A DNA stretch of 64,000 nt, taken from assembly GCA_965214955.1 (NCBI GenBank), contig CBDCCU010000001.1, positions 251,819-315,818 of the forward strand. The letters run 5' to 3'. Both the position numbers and the translations under genes were made by a program. Shown here piece by piece: positions 9,467 through 18,525 of the stretch. Within the stretch, counting starts at the first letter, position 1; every line of letters starts with the position of its first letter. The DNA comes from Aliikangiella sp965214955. Its GTDB lineage: Bacteria > Pseudomonadota > Gammaproteobacteria > Enterobacterales > Kangiellaceae. The notes beneath the pieces are model-generated. The model worked only from the letters and a program-made list of their open reading frames with translations, was not told the DNA's origin and ran no database searches.

Positions 9467-10294
9467 ATGAAATACTCAGCTAAAAATATTCAACAAAATA
9501 AACCTATCAATACGTTTAGGCATTTGCATATTGTTGCTTGCTCGCCTAGAACAGGAACAACATTACTCCATGAAGTTATGATAACTTGTTTTAAGGTAGA
9601 TAAACATTATGAGCACGAAACACGTTTTAATCTTGTTTCGGGCAAAAAGGGTGAATTGGTTGTTACCAAACGTCCCAAAGATACAATGTATATGCCCAAG
9701 TTATTGAATGATGATCCTGAGCTTTTCGTCATTTATTTAATGAGAGATCCAAGAGATACTATTTGCAGCCGACATAGTAAAAGAAAGAGTATTTTTTACT
9801 CAAATATTCGTCTCTGGAGACAAATGCATGATTATGCTCAGCAAATGTCTGGACATGAAAGGTTTCTTCAAGTTCGCTACGAAGACTTTGTGAGTAATCC
9901 TGATGCGGTACAAAAAAACATTATGGATAAATTTCCTTGGTTAGAAAAAACACATGAATTTTCTGATTACCATAAGCACGCCAAAGTTTCGCAAAAATCA
10001 ATGGCTGCTTTAAATAGCGTGAGACCCATTGCACCAACAAGTGTGGGTGTTTGGAAACAGAATCTATCTCGTATTAAAGGTCAGCAGATGATCCATGGAT
10101 CTTTAACACCTGACTTGATTGCTTGCGAGTATGAAACATCAAATGAATGGGAGAAAACCTTGGAGAATATACAGCCTGATATTAACCCGAGTTTATATCC
10201 TGAAAAATTAAGTTTTGGAAAACGTATACTCCAAGCGGTAGATAGCTATCGAAAAATTGCGAAATATCGACGAAACCGTAAAAAAGTTAAATAA
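9467..10294 (+). CDS. Putative PAPS-dependent sulfotransferase
   Basis: Sulfotransferases move a sulfuryl group from PAPS to a hydroxyl or amine acceptor. The 275-residue protein has the two cofactor-binding elements of the superfamily. The 5'-phosphosulfate loop is VACSPRTGTTLLHEVM (about residues 23-38), and the 3'-phosphate-binding segment is VIYLMRDPRDTICSRHSKR (about 88-106), including the conserved Arg and Ser positions. A later segment, LQVRYEDFVSNPDAV, is also typical of the family. No membrane segment is seen. The acceptor is unknown; neighbourhood to the glycosyltransferase at 8481-9374 suggests a sugar acceptor, but the 92-base gap does not prove an operon. Confidence 0.8.
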   Translation: MKYSAKNIQQNKPINTFRHLHIVACSPRTGTTLLHEVMITCFKVDKHYEHETRFNLVSGKKGELVVTKRPKDTMYMPKLLNDDPELFVIYLMRDPRDTICSRHSKRKSIFYSNIRLWRQMHDYAQQMSGHERFLQVRYEDFVSNPDAVQKNIMDKFPWLEKTHEFSDYHKHAKVSQKSMAALNSVRPIAPTSVGVWKQNLSRIKGQQMIHGSLTPDLIACEYETSNEWEKTLENIQPDINPSLYPEKLSFGKRILQAVDSYRKIAKYRRNRKKVK

Positions 10295-10462
10295 AAGCAT
10301 TTAGTTAGCTGAGTTTTCGACAGCAAAATGTTGTTGGGAAAAAGCGTAAATACTTAAAAGGCAGTAAAAAACGTCTTAAAAAAGTTTGTATTTGTTCAGG
10401 TTAAATTAATCTATATTCAGCTAATATTATTTTACCTCGCAAAAAAGTAATGCTGGAATAAT

Positions 10463-10900
10463 ATGAAACAACTACTTAACACTCGCACAATTAGCTTATC
10501 TCTTGCGCCAATCTTATTATTGATAACCGCTTGTTCTTCGCATTATTCAGTATCTAGCCATTCCCATCGCCATCATCGTAGTCATGTTTCAGTGGGGGTT
10601 CATGGTCATGGTGGAGGAGAAGTATTAGGCGCATTGATTGTTGGTGGAATTATTGGTCATGCACTGAGTGAAGCGAGTGAAAATAAAAGTCATGATCACA
10701 ATAGCGTGAATGATGATGAGTTGGTAAATGGTTATACTGTTGATAAAGCTGATAACCAAAATAGTAATCAAGTGCTTCCAGAGAAAAATGCAGAGCAAAA
10801 TCGCTTTTATCAACTAGGGCAAGATGGCAATTGTTATTTGATGGAAAAAGAGGGTGATGAAGTGAACATTGTATCGGCTGTGCCCCAGTTTTCTTGTTAA
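10463..10900 (+). CDS. His-rich small lipoprotein of unknown function
   Basis: The 145-residue product has a lipoprotein signal: a hydrophobic stretch ending in the lipobox LITAC, so Cys24 would be lipidated. The mature N-terminus is very rich in His and Ser (HSHRHHRSHVSVGVHGHGGG), suggesting binding of Zn, Ni or Cu. A glycine-rich hydrophobic stretch follows (GALIVGGIIGHALSEA, about residues 51-66), resembling glycine-zipper segments. The C-terminus (GNCYLMEKEGDEVNIVSAVPQFSC) carries two cysteines that could form a disulfide. It is a single gene between the sulfotransferase and the convergent sensor gene. I do not recognise a characterised family; metal binding is inference from composition alone. 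Confidence 0.75.
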   Translation: MKQLLNTRTISLSLAPILLLITACSSHYSVSSHSHRHHRSHVSVGVHGHGGGEVLGALIVGGIIGHALSEASENKSHDHNSVNDDELVNGYTVDKADNQNSNQVLPEKNAEQNRFYQLGQDGNCYLMEKEGDEVNIVSAVPQFSC

Positions 10901-10983
10901 GTATTATGCCTGCTCTTTTTCAAGATCTTATTTTTAGCTTACCGACTTAGTTAAACTCTTACCTTGAAGAATATAGGGAATAA

Positions 10984-13900
10984 TTAATGCGGGGCTAAGT
11001 AGATCTGCTTTAATAATTGTATTGCATTTTCCTCACTAAGCGGATCAGAATAAAGGTAGCCTTGCAATAGTTGTACATCTAACGATTGTAAAAAATCTAC
11101 TTGTTGCTGAGTTTCTATTCCTTTTGCAGCAACAATAATATTAAACGCTTGGCAAACGGCATGTATAGACTGCATGATCGTATGAGCCTTATGATCTTTG
11201 CCAATATTCCTGATTAACTCGCGATCATATTTAATCGCATGAATAGGTAGCGTTTTTAAATTAGCCAAAGAAAGTGAACCTAAGCCATAGTTGTCAATGG
11301 TTACCTTGAAGTTGTTTTGTGCTAGTTTGTTAATGAGTTGCTCAGTGAGCAGTGCATTGGTATCAAAATCACTTTCATTAATTTCAATATGAACATTATC
11401 TGCTTTTAGTTGATTCGCTTTTATAGACTGTAATAAACACTCAACAGTTTGATCAACATTAATTCCTTTAGCAGATAGGTTAATGGCAAACTGAGTTTTT
11501 AAGTTTTGCTTTTTCCAATGAGCCATTTTGTCGAGAGATTGAGATATCAACCAGCGGGTCATTTTTTCTATAGCGGTAGACTGTGAAGCCAGTGCTATAA
11601 ATTGTGAAGGGTAAATAATTTGTCCGTCATCATTTCTCCAGCGTATAAGCACTTCAAACCCCATTATTTGATTGTTATCAATAGATATTTTAGGTTGATA
11701 AACAAGAAATAACTGGTTATTACTAATTGCTAAATCAATGGCGTTTTTCATGCGAACTTTTTCATCAGCTAAACGCTGAATTTTTTGATTTTGATAATAG
11801 ACTCTCTCGTAAGGAAGGCTAATGTTTTTAGCAAGATCTATAGCGTCATTAACTAATTTATACTTGTTCATGTTTTTATCAGTATAAATGGTTGCCGCCA
11901 CTTTTTGTGTTGTATTGATGTTAGGGTTTAGTTGAATTAGCTGACTAAAAATAAACGCTCTTAATTTTTCGTTATAAAAAATTAACTCATGAATATCAAG
12001 TGATGATTCAAAAATGGCTAATATCGTTTGATTTTGTAAGTTAAGTTGAATGTATTTGAATTTTTCATGGCGAGAAACTGCTAGTGTAAGTTCTCTAAAT
12101 TGGTTGATTGTTAAGGGTGATAAATTTGTTTGATTTAATGCTTTATGAGAAAAGCTCTCTTTGTTTGCATTGCTATTTGCGGATAAATGAAAAGCCATTG
12201 CAATCACTTTGCTCTGATGTGCGTTTGCACGTACCATTGCGGCTTCAATAAATTTTTCCTGCAAAATTAAATTGTTATCGCTAGAGTAAGTAGTTTGTTG
12301 TGCATGAGGATGGATGTCGGTAATGATAATTGAATACTGATAGTGTTGATGTTCATTAAGATAATAGTTAATTGTTGCTACCGCATCTAGCTCAATATTA
12401 TCACTGGTAAATAATGAAATATTTTGACGATAAAAAGCTTGTTTTTTCATTGCTTTCTTTATCTGTGATAACTGTAAATTAGGTACTATTTTTTTTGAAA
12501 TTAATATTAAATTACGATCTAAAATTTTTGATGCACAAATGCCCGTTTCTTCAGTGAAAGCAGGATTGACTGAAACAACATTAAGTTTTTGATCGGCAAT
12601 TACAATAATATCTTTTGTGTTGTTAATAACATTTTTATACAGCTGCAAATTATGCTCTTGTTTTTTCTCTTGAGAAATATTTAGCCACACACCTGTTGCT
12701 GAGCTAGGTATGTTTTGCTGGTTTTGAGTAATAACGGTGCCAACAACTTTTGTCCAAACCCAGCTGTTATTTATTTTAATTCGATAAGTTTCTTCATATT
12801 GAGTTGCAGTAGTTTTTAAAAAACTAAACCATGCTCTTTTAACTCGTTTTCTATCGTCGGAATGAATAAGAGATAAATATTCTGCTAGCTCGAACACAAG
12901 TTTTTGATTGTTGTTATGCATTATGGTTAGGGTGGACTTCATGATGTCTTCACCATATATGTCCCATGTCCATAACCCTCTGTCTTCTCCATTTAAAGCA
13001 GCGCTAAGATTGTTATAGTTAGATTGTAATAACTTGGTTTTTTTATCTTGTTTTTTATGCCTGTAAATTAGTAGGGATATAACAATGAATGCAGCCAATA
13101 ACAAAGCAAAAAACAAACCTCTTTCAATATTTTGAGATAGCCCAAGAGAAGGCTTAACAAAAAAATTAATGCTAGTTGTTTTAGAATAAGTTTGTAAAGA
13201 TTCGGAATAGACTCTAATTTTTAGCTGGTAATTTCCCCCTTTAAGCTGAGAAAAAACTATTTGGTTATTTTTTGTCATTTGTGGAGTGGTTTTATTATTG
13301 CCTTCTAGCCAGTATTCAAACTTACCATTGTAAGGTTTAAGGTAATTCAGTGTGGACAGGCTAAATTCAATAAAATTTTCTTCAGCGGGAATAGTTAAAT
13401 TTCTGTCATTCCAGCTAATTGCGTTGGCCGATAACAACTTGTTTTTTATTCTAACCGAAGTGACATAAGGGGCTGGTGGTTTGTTGAATCTATTAAAATC
13501 GCTGGGGATTATTCTGGTTATGTCGGTGGTTCCACCAAATAAAATTTGTCCTTTACTGTCTTTTAAATAAGCACCTTCGTTAAACTCACTATTTGGTAAT
13601 CCGTCATAATAGTCATATTGTGTGTAAGTAAAATCATTAGTATTTATTTTGGCTATACCATTATGTGTACTAGACCATAAATGGTCGCCATCTGGTATTA
13701 GTGAGTAAATAATGTTATCTATAAAGCCATCTTTATTTGAGTAGTGTTTTATAATTTTTGGCAAGTTTTGAGAAATATCAACAGCATAAATTCCGTTACC
13801 ACTAAATGACACCCAAAGTGTTTTATCTTTTATATGAAAATCAGAAAGGTAACTATCATCCTTTAAGGTTTTTTGGGGAAGCTCAAAAACAACTTTTTTT

Positions 13901-15525
13901 TGTTGATTGAATAGATTAAATGAAATCAACTTATTAGCAAAGCCTAGCCATATTACATTATTTTTATAATAAATAAATGTTGCTAGTTCAGTTTTGTTTG
14001 CCGGCATTAAAGCATTATCGTAGCTAAAGCTTTTAGTTTTTGGGTTAAATTTCATAACCCCAATACTAGTGGCTAACCATATTGAGTGATTTGTTGTTTG
14101 CGCAATAGTATAGATAAACAGGGGTTTATTATTTTTAGTGTTTGGGGGGTTAAATATCTGATAGGTATTATTTTCTATATGATATTCGATTAATCCTGCT
14201 GCGGTTGCAAGCCATAACGTATTTTGCTGTTGTACAATATCAAATATACGATATTGATTTATTCTTTTTTCATCAGGTAATATTTGCGCTTTAGTTTCTG
14301 GATAAACGCGATTAAAAGAATTATTAGATTGATTTAAATAAAACAATCCATTATTACTACCTACCCAAAAGTTGCCGTTAGGATCTTCTTCAATTGACCA
14401 AACCATATCTGGGTGTTCGTTTTTATTGATATGGCTTAATAGCGATTTAAAGCGAATGCTTTTAGGTTCCCAAACAAAAGCACCACGGCTGTTTGTGCCT
14501 ATCCACAATTTTTGGTTTTTATCGACAAATAAAGAGCGAATATGATAGCTCGCATACTTGGGAAACATGTTAGAGAATATAAATAGCAGCTTATAGCTTT
14601 GTGTTTTTAAGTCGAGCTGATAGAGGTGATCGTCTATAGCAAAAAGGTATTTGTCATTGTTAGAAATAATGGTGTGAATGGAGCTGTTGCTACTGTATAA
14701 CGATTTTGCTGTTAATGAAATGCTGTTTTTGTCATTTATGCTTGCTGTATCAAAAAGATAGATATTACCTTCGCTTAATGTTAGAAGCTTGTTTTCAGGA
14801 GTAACTAAAATATTTTTAAAGGCAAGGTTATCGTCCAAATTATTTAGTTTGATCTGAGATATAGTATCATCATTAGGATCAAACCGATAAAGCCCCTTGG
14901 ATGTTGTTAACCAAAAATAACCATCAACCTCAGAAACCCCTTTGATAAAAGCTTTATTTTTTTGTAACAGTTGAGAAGCTGGATTTACCGATAGATCATC
15001 ATCTGTTTCGTTTAATAAAAAAATACCTTGTGAACAAATTAACCAGTGTTGGCCAGGTGAATGTTCAATAATATCTACAACATGGTTGGCTTTTATTGCA
15101 TTTGGGTAAATAGACGGGATCTTATAATTAGTAACAGAGGATAAATCACGGTTTAATTTTGTGAGCTTTCGTATAGTTGAAACCCAATAATTATTTTGAC
15201 TATCTTGTTTAACAAAATATACATCGGCATTTTCGAGTTGGCTTTCAGGTATATTGAGGCTTTCTACGGTTTCACCATTTAAACGGTTAAGTCCATTATT
15301 GGTAGAAAGCCAAATAAGCTGATCTTTATCTTGGTAAATATGATTAATAGTATTTTGATTGAGTCCATTAATTGTGGTGTATTGTCTGAAACCTGTTTGC
15401 TTAATTAGGCTATCATCTGCATTTATCGGCGCAGAAAAAAACAGATAGCTGAAAATAATAAATAGTAAAAACCGTTGCAAAATTTGATCTCTTATTATTC
15501 TTAAGTTAGTTAGGGATTGTTCCAC
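10984..15525 (-). CDS. Propeller-sensor, PAS and degenerate EAL-domain signalling protein
   Basis: This 1513-residue protein looks like a membrane sensor of the cyclic-di-GMP network. It has an N-terminal signal anchor, then many two-component-regulator propeller repeats (repeated LWIGTNSRG, FWVGSNNGL, LWLATAAGL, IWLATSIGV elements, about residues 50-690). A Y_Y_Y-type Ig-like domain (about 700-795) and one membrane helix near 800-825 follow. The cytoplasmic part has two PAS-like regions (about 845-1080), a segment in the place of a GGDEF domain without a recognisable GGDEF motif, and a C-terminal EAL domain (about 1258-1505). EAL keeps EVLIR, the Asn of AINLS, IEINES and KYD. It has DNYG instead of DDFG and AKGIET instead of AEGVET, so catalysis may be lost and it may only bind c-di-GMP. 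The start is chosen for the signal sequence. Confidence 0.85.
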   Translation of the reverse strand: MEQSLTNLRIIRDQILQRFLLFIIFSYLFFSAPINADDSLIKQTGFRQYTTINGLNQNTINHIYQDKDQLIWLSTNNGLNRLNGETVESLNIPESQLENADVYFVKQDSQNNYWVSTIRKLTKLNRDLSSVTNYKIPSIYPNAIKANHVVDIIEHSPGQHWLICSQGIFLLNETDDDLSVNPASQLLQKNKAFIKGVSEVDGYFWLTTSKGLYRFDPNDDTISQIKLNNLDDNLAFKNILVTPENKLLTLSEGNIYLFDTASINDKNSISLTAKSLYSSNSSIHTIISNNDKYLFAIDDHLYQLDLKTQSYKLLFIFSNMFPKYASYHIRSLFVDKNQKLWIGTNSRGAFVWEPKSIRFKSLLSHINKNEHPDMVWSIEEDPNGNFWVGSNNGLFYLNQSNNSFNRVYPETKAQILPDEKRINQYRIFDIVQQQNTLWLATAAGLIEYHIENNTYQIFNPPNTKNNKPLFIYTIAQTTNHSIWLATSIGVMKFNPKTKSFSYDNALMPANKTELATFIYYKNNVIWLGFANKLISFNLFNQQKKVVFELPQKTLKDDSYLSDFHIKDKTLWVSFSGNGIYAVDISQNLPKIIKHYSNKDGFIDNIIYSLIPDGDHLWSSTHNGIAKINTNDFTYTQYDYYDGLPNSEFNEGAYLKDSKGQILFGGTTDITRIIPSDFNRFNKPPAPYVTSVRIKNKLLSANAISWNDRNLTIPAEENFIEFSLSTLNYLKPYNGKFEYWLEGNNKTTPQMTKNNQIVFSQLKGGNYQLKIRVYSESLQTYSKTTSINFFVKPSLGLSQNIERGLFFALLLAAFIVISLLIYRHKKQDKKTKLLQSNYNNLSAALNGEDRGLWTWDIYGEDIMKSTLTIMHNNNQKLVFELAEYLSLIHSDDRKRVKRAWFSFLKTTATQYEETYRIKINNSWVWTKVVGTVITQNQQNIPSSATGVWLNISQEKKQEHNLQLYKNVINNTKDIIVIADQKLNVVSVNPAFTEETGICASKILDRNLILISKKIVPNLQLSQIKKAMKKQAFYRQNISLFTSDNIELDAVATINYYLNEHQHYQYSIIITDIHPHAQQTTYSSDNNLILQEKFIEAAMVRANAHQSKVIAMAFHLSANSNANKESFSHKALNQTNLSPLTINQFRELTLAVSRHEKFKYIQLNLQNQTILAIFESSLDIHELIFYNEKLRAFIFSQLIQLNPNINTTQKVAATIYTDKNMNKYKLVNDAIDLAKNISLPYERVYYQNQKIQRLADEKVRMKNAIDLAISNNQLFLVYQPKISIDNNQIMGFEVLIRWRNDDGQIIYPSQFIALASQSTAIEKMTRWLISQSLDKMAHWKKQNLKTQFAINLSAKGINVDQTVECLLQSIKANQLKADNVHIEINESDFDTNALLTEQLINKLAQNNFKVTIDNYGLGSLSLANLKTLPIHAIKYDRELIRNIGKDHKAHTIMQSIHAVCQAFNIIVAAKGIETQQQVDFLQSLDVQLLQGYLYSDPLSEENAIQLLKQIYLAPH

Positions 15526-15547
15526 TTTAAGATTTTATTTTTAACGT

Positions 15548-15613
15548 TTAGCCAAAAAGCTTGAACAAAACCTAGCTTGGTGAATCATGCATCTTGAAGC
15601 AAGAACGGGTATA
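15548..15613. repeat. Partial/degenerate copy of the 266-bp repeat (end fragment)
   Basis: This stretch resembles a half of the 266-bp repeat described at 15683-15948. It contains an internal CCAAAAAGCTTGAACAA segment and ends in CATCTTGAAGCAAGAACGGG followed by TATA, the same sequence as a terminal inverted repeat of the full copies with a few differences. It lies 70 bases from the full copy. It is either a decayed older copy or a deletion derivative. Confidence 0.7.
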
Positions 15614-15682
15614 AAAGAATACCTTAAATTGTAGTAAATATCCGTAAGGTGAGTAAAATACATACAAATTTTCTTTTCATCA

Positions 15683-15948
15683 TATACCCGTTCTACTTCA
15701 AGATGCTTGTTTCAGTGCTCATCCAAAAAGTTTGAACAAGGCGCAGCTTGCAGGAAATGGCAAGCCCTTTTCAAAAGCTGTAACGCAGTGCAAGTTTTTT
15801 GGCTGAGCACCCGAAGGGCAAGGCAGTAAGCTAACCTCTTTTTCGTTATCAATGCTTGAATTAGAATGACTAATCCTGCGCATTAATGCCTCAAATAGGC
15901 TGGCTTACTGACTTGCTGAAACATGCATCTTGATGTAGAACGGGTATA
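15683..15948 (-). repeat. 266-bp MITE-like repeat, copy A (reverse orientation)
   Basis: This is a 266-bp element with inverted ends of about 33 bp (outermost TATACCCGTTCTACTTCAAG and its complement at the other end). It has nested internal inverted repeats and no coding capacity for a transposase. Copies of the same length lie at 27106-27371 and 34735-35000 in the opposite orientation; internal sequence is nearly identical among the three. TA dinucleotides flank the ends, compatible with TA target duplication as made by IS630/Tc1-type transposases, but this cannot be proved here. It occupies the gap between the sensor gene and the initiator tRNA. Confidence 0.85.
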
Positions 15949-15977
15949 AAATAATCCATAAGTTTTAATATTAGGGG

Positions 15978-16006
15978 TTGTTATTAGCTCAGGCTTTCGA
16001 TAGAAT
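15978..16006 (+). promoter_or_regulatory. Likely sigma70 promoter of the initiator tRNA
   Basis: TTGTTA at 15978-15983 and TAGAAT at 16001-16006 are separated by 17 bases. A GC-rich stretch (GCCGTCCACG) follows the -10 box, typical of stable-RNA promoters under stringent control. The tRNA starts 14 bases after the -10 box. Confidence 0.6.
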
Positions 16007-16020
16007 GCCGTCCACGTTGA

Positions 16021-16097
<77 letters not shown>

Positions 16098-16110
16098 AAT
16101 TACCAAAACT

Positions 16111-16135
16111 AAAAAGCCCCTTTATGGGGCTTTTT
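16111..16135 (+). terminator. Rho-independent terminator after tRNA-fMet
   Basis: AAAAAGCCCC-TTTAT-GGGGC followed by TTTTT forms a short GC stem with a T tract starting 14 bases after the tRNA. It would separate the tRNA from rimP-nusA, or attenuate read-through. Confidence 0.85.
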
Positions 16136-16146
16136 AGTAACTTAAG

Positions 16147-16175
16147 ATTAACAATTGTGGGTTTAAATTGTTAAT
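16147..16175. repeat. Perfect 10-bp inverted repeat, possible operator
   Basis: ATTAACAATT (16147-16156) and AATTGTTAAT (16166-16175) are perfect inverted repeats with a 9-base spacer. It lies between the tRNA terminator and rimP. It could be a regulator binding site or an RNA hairpin; there is no T tract to make it a terminator. Confidence 0.5.
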
Positions 16176-16253
16176 TTAGAAATTGCTTTTAGGCAGTTTT
16201 TGACATTGAACATAAGGTACCGTTCAGTTTGAATGGTTTCTAGCAGTATGATG

Positions 16254-16280
16254 AAATGGGCCTTATGAGCCCATTTTTTG
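16254..16280 (+). terminator. Second terminator-like hairpin before rimP
   Basis: AAATGGGC (16254-16261) pairs with GCCCATTT (16269-16276) and runs into a TTTTTTG tail. Coming after the terminator at 16111-16135 and 110 bases before rimP, it could attenuate transcription into rimP-nusA-infB or end a short untranslated RNA. I see no convincing promoter between the two hairpins. Confidence 0.6.
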
Positions 16281-16386
16281 TTTGTGAAATAAGCAAAACT
16301 GTTTGCGAAATAAATAAAACTGATGCTGCTAAAAAGGTTAATGTCCAATAAAACAGTGGTAAGAGTTAAGTATTAAGGTTTTTAAA

Positions 16387-16839
16387 ATGGCAAAAATTGA
16401 TCAATTAACACAAATGTTACAACCTGCTGCCGAGGCATTAGGTTATGAGTTTTTAGGTGTTGAATATATTGCCCAAGGTAAACATTCAATCTTAAGAATT
16501 TATATTGATCATGAAAACGGTATTAATGTGGATGATTGTGCTAGTGTCAGTCATCAGGTTAGCGGTATTTTAGAGGTTGAAGATCCTATTGCTAGTCAGT
16601 ATACCTTAGAGGTTTCATCTCCGGGTTTAGATAGACCATTATTTACTCTTGCTCATTTTGAACAAGTTGTTGGTAAAACCATAGAAATGCGCTGTCATGT
16701 TGGGGTAAATGGTAGAAGAAAATTTAAAGGTGAGTTGCTTTTAGTCGAGAATGAGCAACTGACAGTAAAAGTTGATAATATAGACTACACCGTTGATGTT
16801 AGTGATGTCGATAAAGCAAATCTGGTTGCTGAGTTTTAA
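16387..16839 (+). CDS. rimP: Ribosome maturation factor RimP
   Basis: RimP is needed for maturation of the 30S subunit. The 150-residue protein has the N-terminal alpha-beta domain (LGYEFLGVEYI, LRIYIDHENGINVDDCASVS), the signature YTLEVSSPGLDRPL (about 76-89), and the C-terminal Sm-like barrel (about 93-150). Length matches the E. coli protein. It heads the block rimP-nusA-infB-rbfA-truB; the 122-base gap before nusA is rather long. Confidence 0.95.
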   Translation: MAKIDQLTQMLQPAAEALGYEFLGVEYIAQGKHSILRIYIDHENGINVDDCASVSHQVSGILEVEDPIASQYTLEVSSPGLDRPLFTLAHFEQVVGKTIEMRCHVGVNGRRKFKGELLLVENEQLTVKVDNIDYTVDVSDVDKANLVAEF

Positions 16840-16961
16840 TCATTATTTAAAAGCTATGTAGTAAGTGTTGAGTATTATTCTGCACAAATGGGTTGCCCAG
16901 TAACAGGGGTAACTAAATTGTAAATAGATGAAAAGTTTTTTGTTTTGAGGCTAGTTGGGTT

Positions 16962-18458
16962 ATGAGTAACAAAGAAATTTTATTAGTTGTTGATGCGGTG
17001 TCTAATGAAAAAGATGTAGACGCAGACATTATATTTCAAGCACTAGAAGTGGCAATTGCAACTGCAACTAAGAAAAAACACGGCATGGATATTGACGTTC
17101 GCGTGGCGATTGATCGTGCGACTGGTGATTATGATACTTTCCGCCGTTGGCAGGTGGTTTCTTTAGAAGGTGATGAGTTAATCGAAAACCCACTATCTGA
17201 GATTACGCTAGAAGCTGCTCAAGTCGATGCGCCTGAAATTAAAGCAGGTGAATATATTGAAGAGCAAATCGAGTCAATTGCCTTTGGCCGTATTGCCGCG
17301 CAAACCGCTAAACAAGTTATTGTACAAAAAGTAAGAGAAGCCGAACGTGCCAAGGTTATTGAAGCGTTTGAGTCTCGCGTTGGCGAGTTAATTACAGGTG
17401 TGGTAAAAAAGACCAACCGTGATTCAATTATTTTAGATTTAGGCAATAATGCCGAAGCCATCATTCCTAAAGAAGAAATGATGCCGCGCGAAGCGGTAAG
17501 AGCGGGTGATCGCATTCGTGGTTTACTTTATGCGATAAAGCCAGAAGTTCGAGGGCCGCAGCTTTTTATTAGCCGAGCTAATTCTGATATGTTGATTGAG
17601 CTGTTCCGCATTGAAGTGCCAGAAATTGCAGAAGAAGTCATTGAGCTTAAAGCCGCTGCGCGCGATCCGGGTTCAAGAGCAAAAATTGCGGTAAAAACAA
17701 ACGACAAACGCATTGATCCTGTGGGTGCTTGTGTTGGTATGCGAGGCTCAAGAGTACAAGCGGTATCGGGTGAACTAGCTGGTGAGCGAATTGACATTGT
17801 ATTGTTCGATGATAATCCTGCTCAATTTGTGATAAACGCAATGGCACCTGCCGAAGTTGCTTCAATTATTGTTGACGAAGACAAAAACACCATGGACATT
17901 GCCGTAGCCGAAGATCAGCTAGCTCAAGCGATTGGTCGTAGTGGTCAAAACGTGCGTTTAGCAAGCCAACTGACTGGCTGGACGCTTAATGTAATGACCC
18001 TTGATGAAGCCGAAGCCAAAAGTAAAGAAGAAAACCAAGGGCTTATTGAACTATTTATTAAAGAACTAGACGTTGATGAAGAGCTGGCCGAAGTATTAGC
18101 GCAAGAAGGATTTACCTCTATTGAAGAAGTAGCCTATGTGCCGCAATCAGAAATGCTTGATATTGAAGGCTTCGACGAAGATTTAGTAGAAGCATTAAAG
18201 GCTCGTGCAAAAGATGCCTTATTAACTAAAGCTATTGCATCGGAAGAAAAGTTAGAAGGATCAGAACCTGCGGAAGATTTATTAAATATGGAAGGTATGG
18301 ATCGTCACTTAGCGTTTGTACTTGCCAGCCGTGGCGTGATTACCATGGAAGACTTAGCAGAGCAATCAGTTGATGAACTTGTTGATATTGAAGAATTAAA
18401 CGAAGAGCGTGCCGCCGAGCTTATTATGACTGCTCGCGCACCTTGGTTTGCAGAATAG
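16962..18458 (+). CDS. nusA: Transcription termination/antitermination factor NusA
   Basis: NusA binds RNA polymerase and nascent RNA and controls pausing, termination and rRNA antitermination. The 498-residue protein has the N-terminal polymerase-binding domain (1-130), an S1 domain (about 135-200, GELITGVVKKTNRDSIILDLG) and KH1/KH2 domains (about 205-345, VGACVGMRGSRVQAV and AIGRSGQNVRLAS). Two C-terminal acidic repeats (about 365-495) are of the kind present in gammaproteobacterial NusA. The ATG follows TTGAGGCTAG. The rRNA operon at 57 kb carries a BoxA-like site on which NusA-containing complexes act. Confidence 0.97.
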   Translation: MSNKEILLVVDAVSNEKDVDADIIFQALEVAIATATKKKHGMDIDVRVAIDRATGDYDTFRRWQVVSLEGDELIENPLSEITLEAAQVDAPEIKAGEYIEEQIESIAFGRIAAQTAKQVIVQKVREAERAKVIEAFESRVGELITGVVKKTNRDSIILDLGNNAEAIIPKEEMMPREAVRAGDRIRGLLYAIKPEVRGPQLFISRANSDMLIELFRIEVPEIAEEVIELKAAARDPGSRAKIAVKTNDKRIDPVGACVGMRGSRVQAVSGELAGERIDIVLFDDNPAQFVINAMAPAEVASIIVDEDKNTMDIAVAEDQLAQAIGRSGQNVRLASQLTGWTLNVMTLDEAEAKSKEENQGLIELFIKELDVDEELAEVLAQEGFTSIEEVAYVPQSEMLDIEGFDEDLVEALKARAKDALLTKAIASEEKLEGSEPAEDLLNMEGMDRHLAFVLASRGVITMEDLAEQSVDELVDIEELNEERAAELIMTARAPWFAE

Positions 18459-18525
18459 TTAAATTTGTCATTAACCAAGCCTTCGTTTTTAAAAAGAAAT
18501 ACAGTCAAAGCACTGGGAGAAAAAT

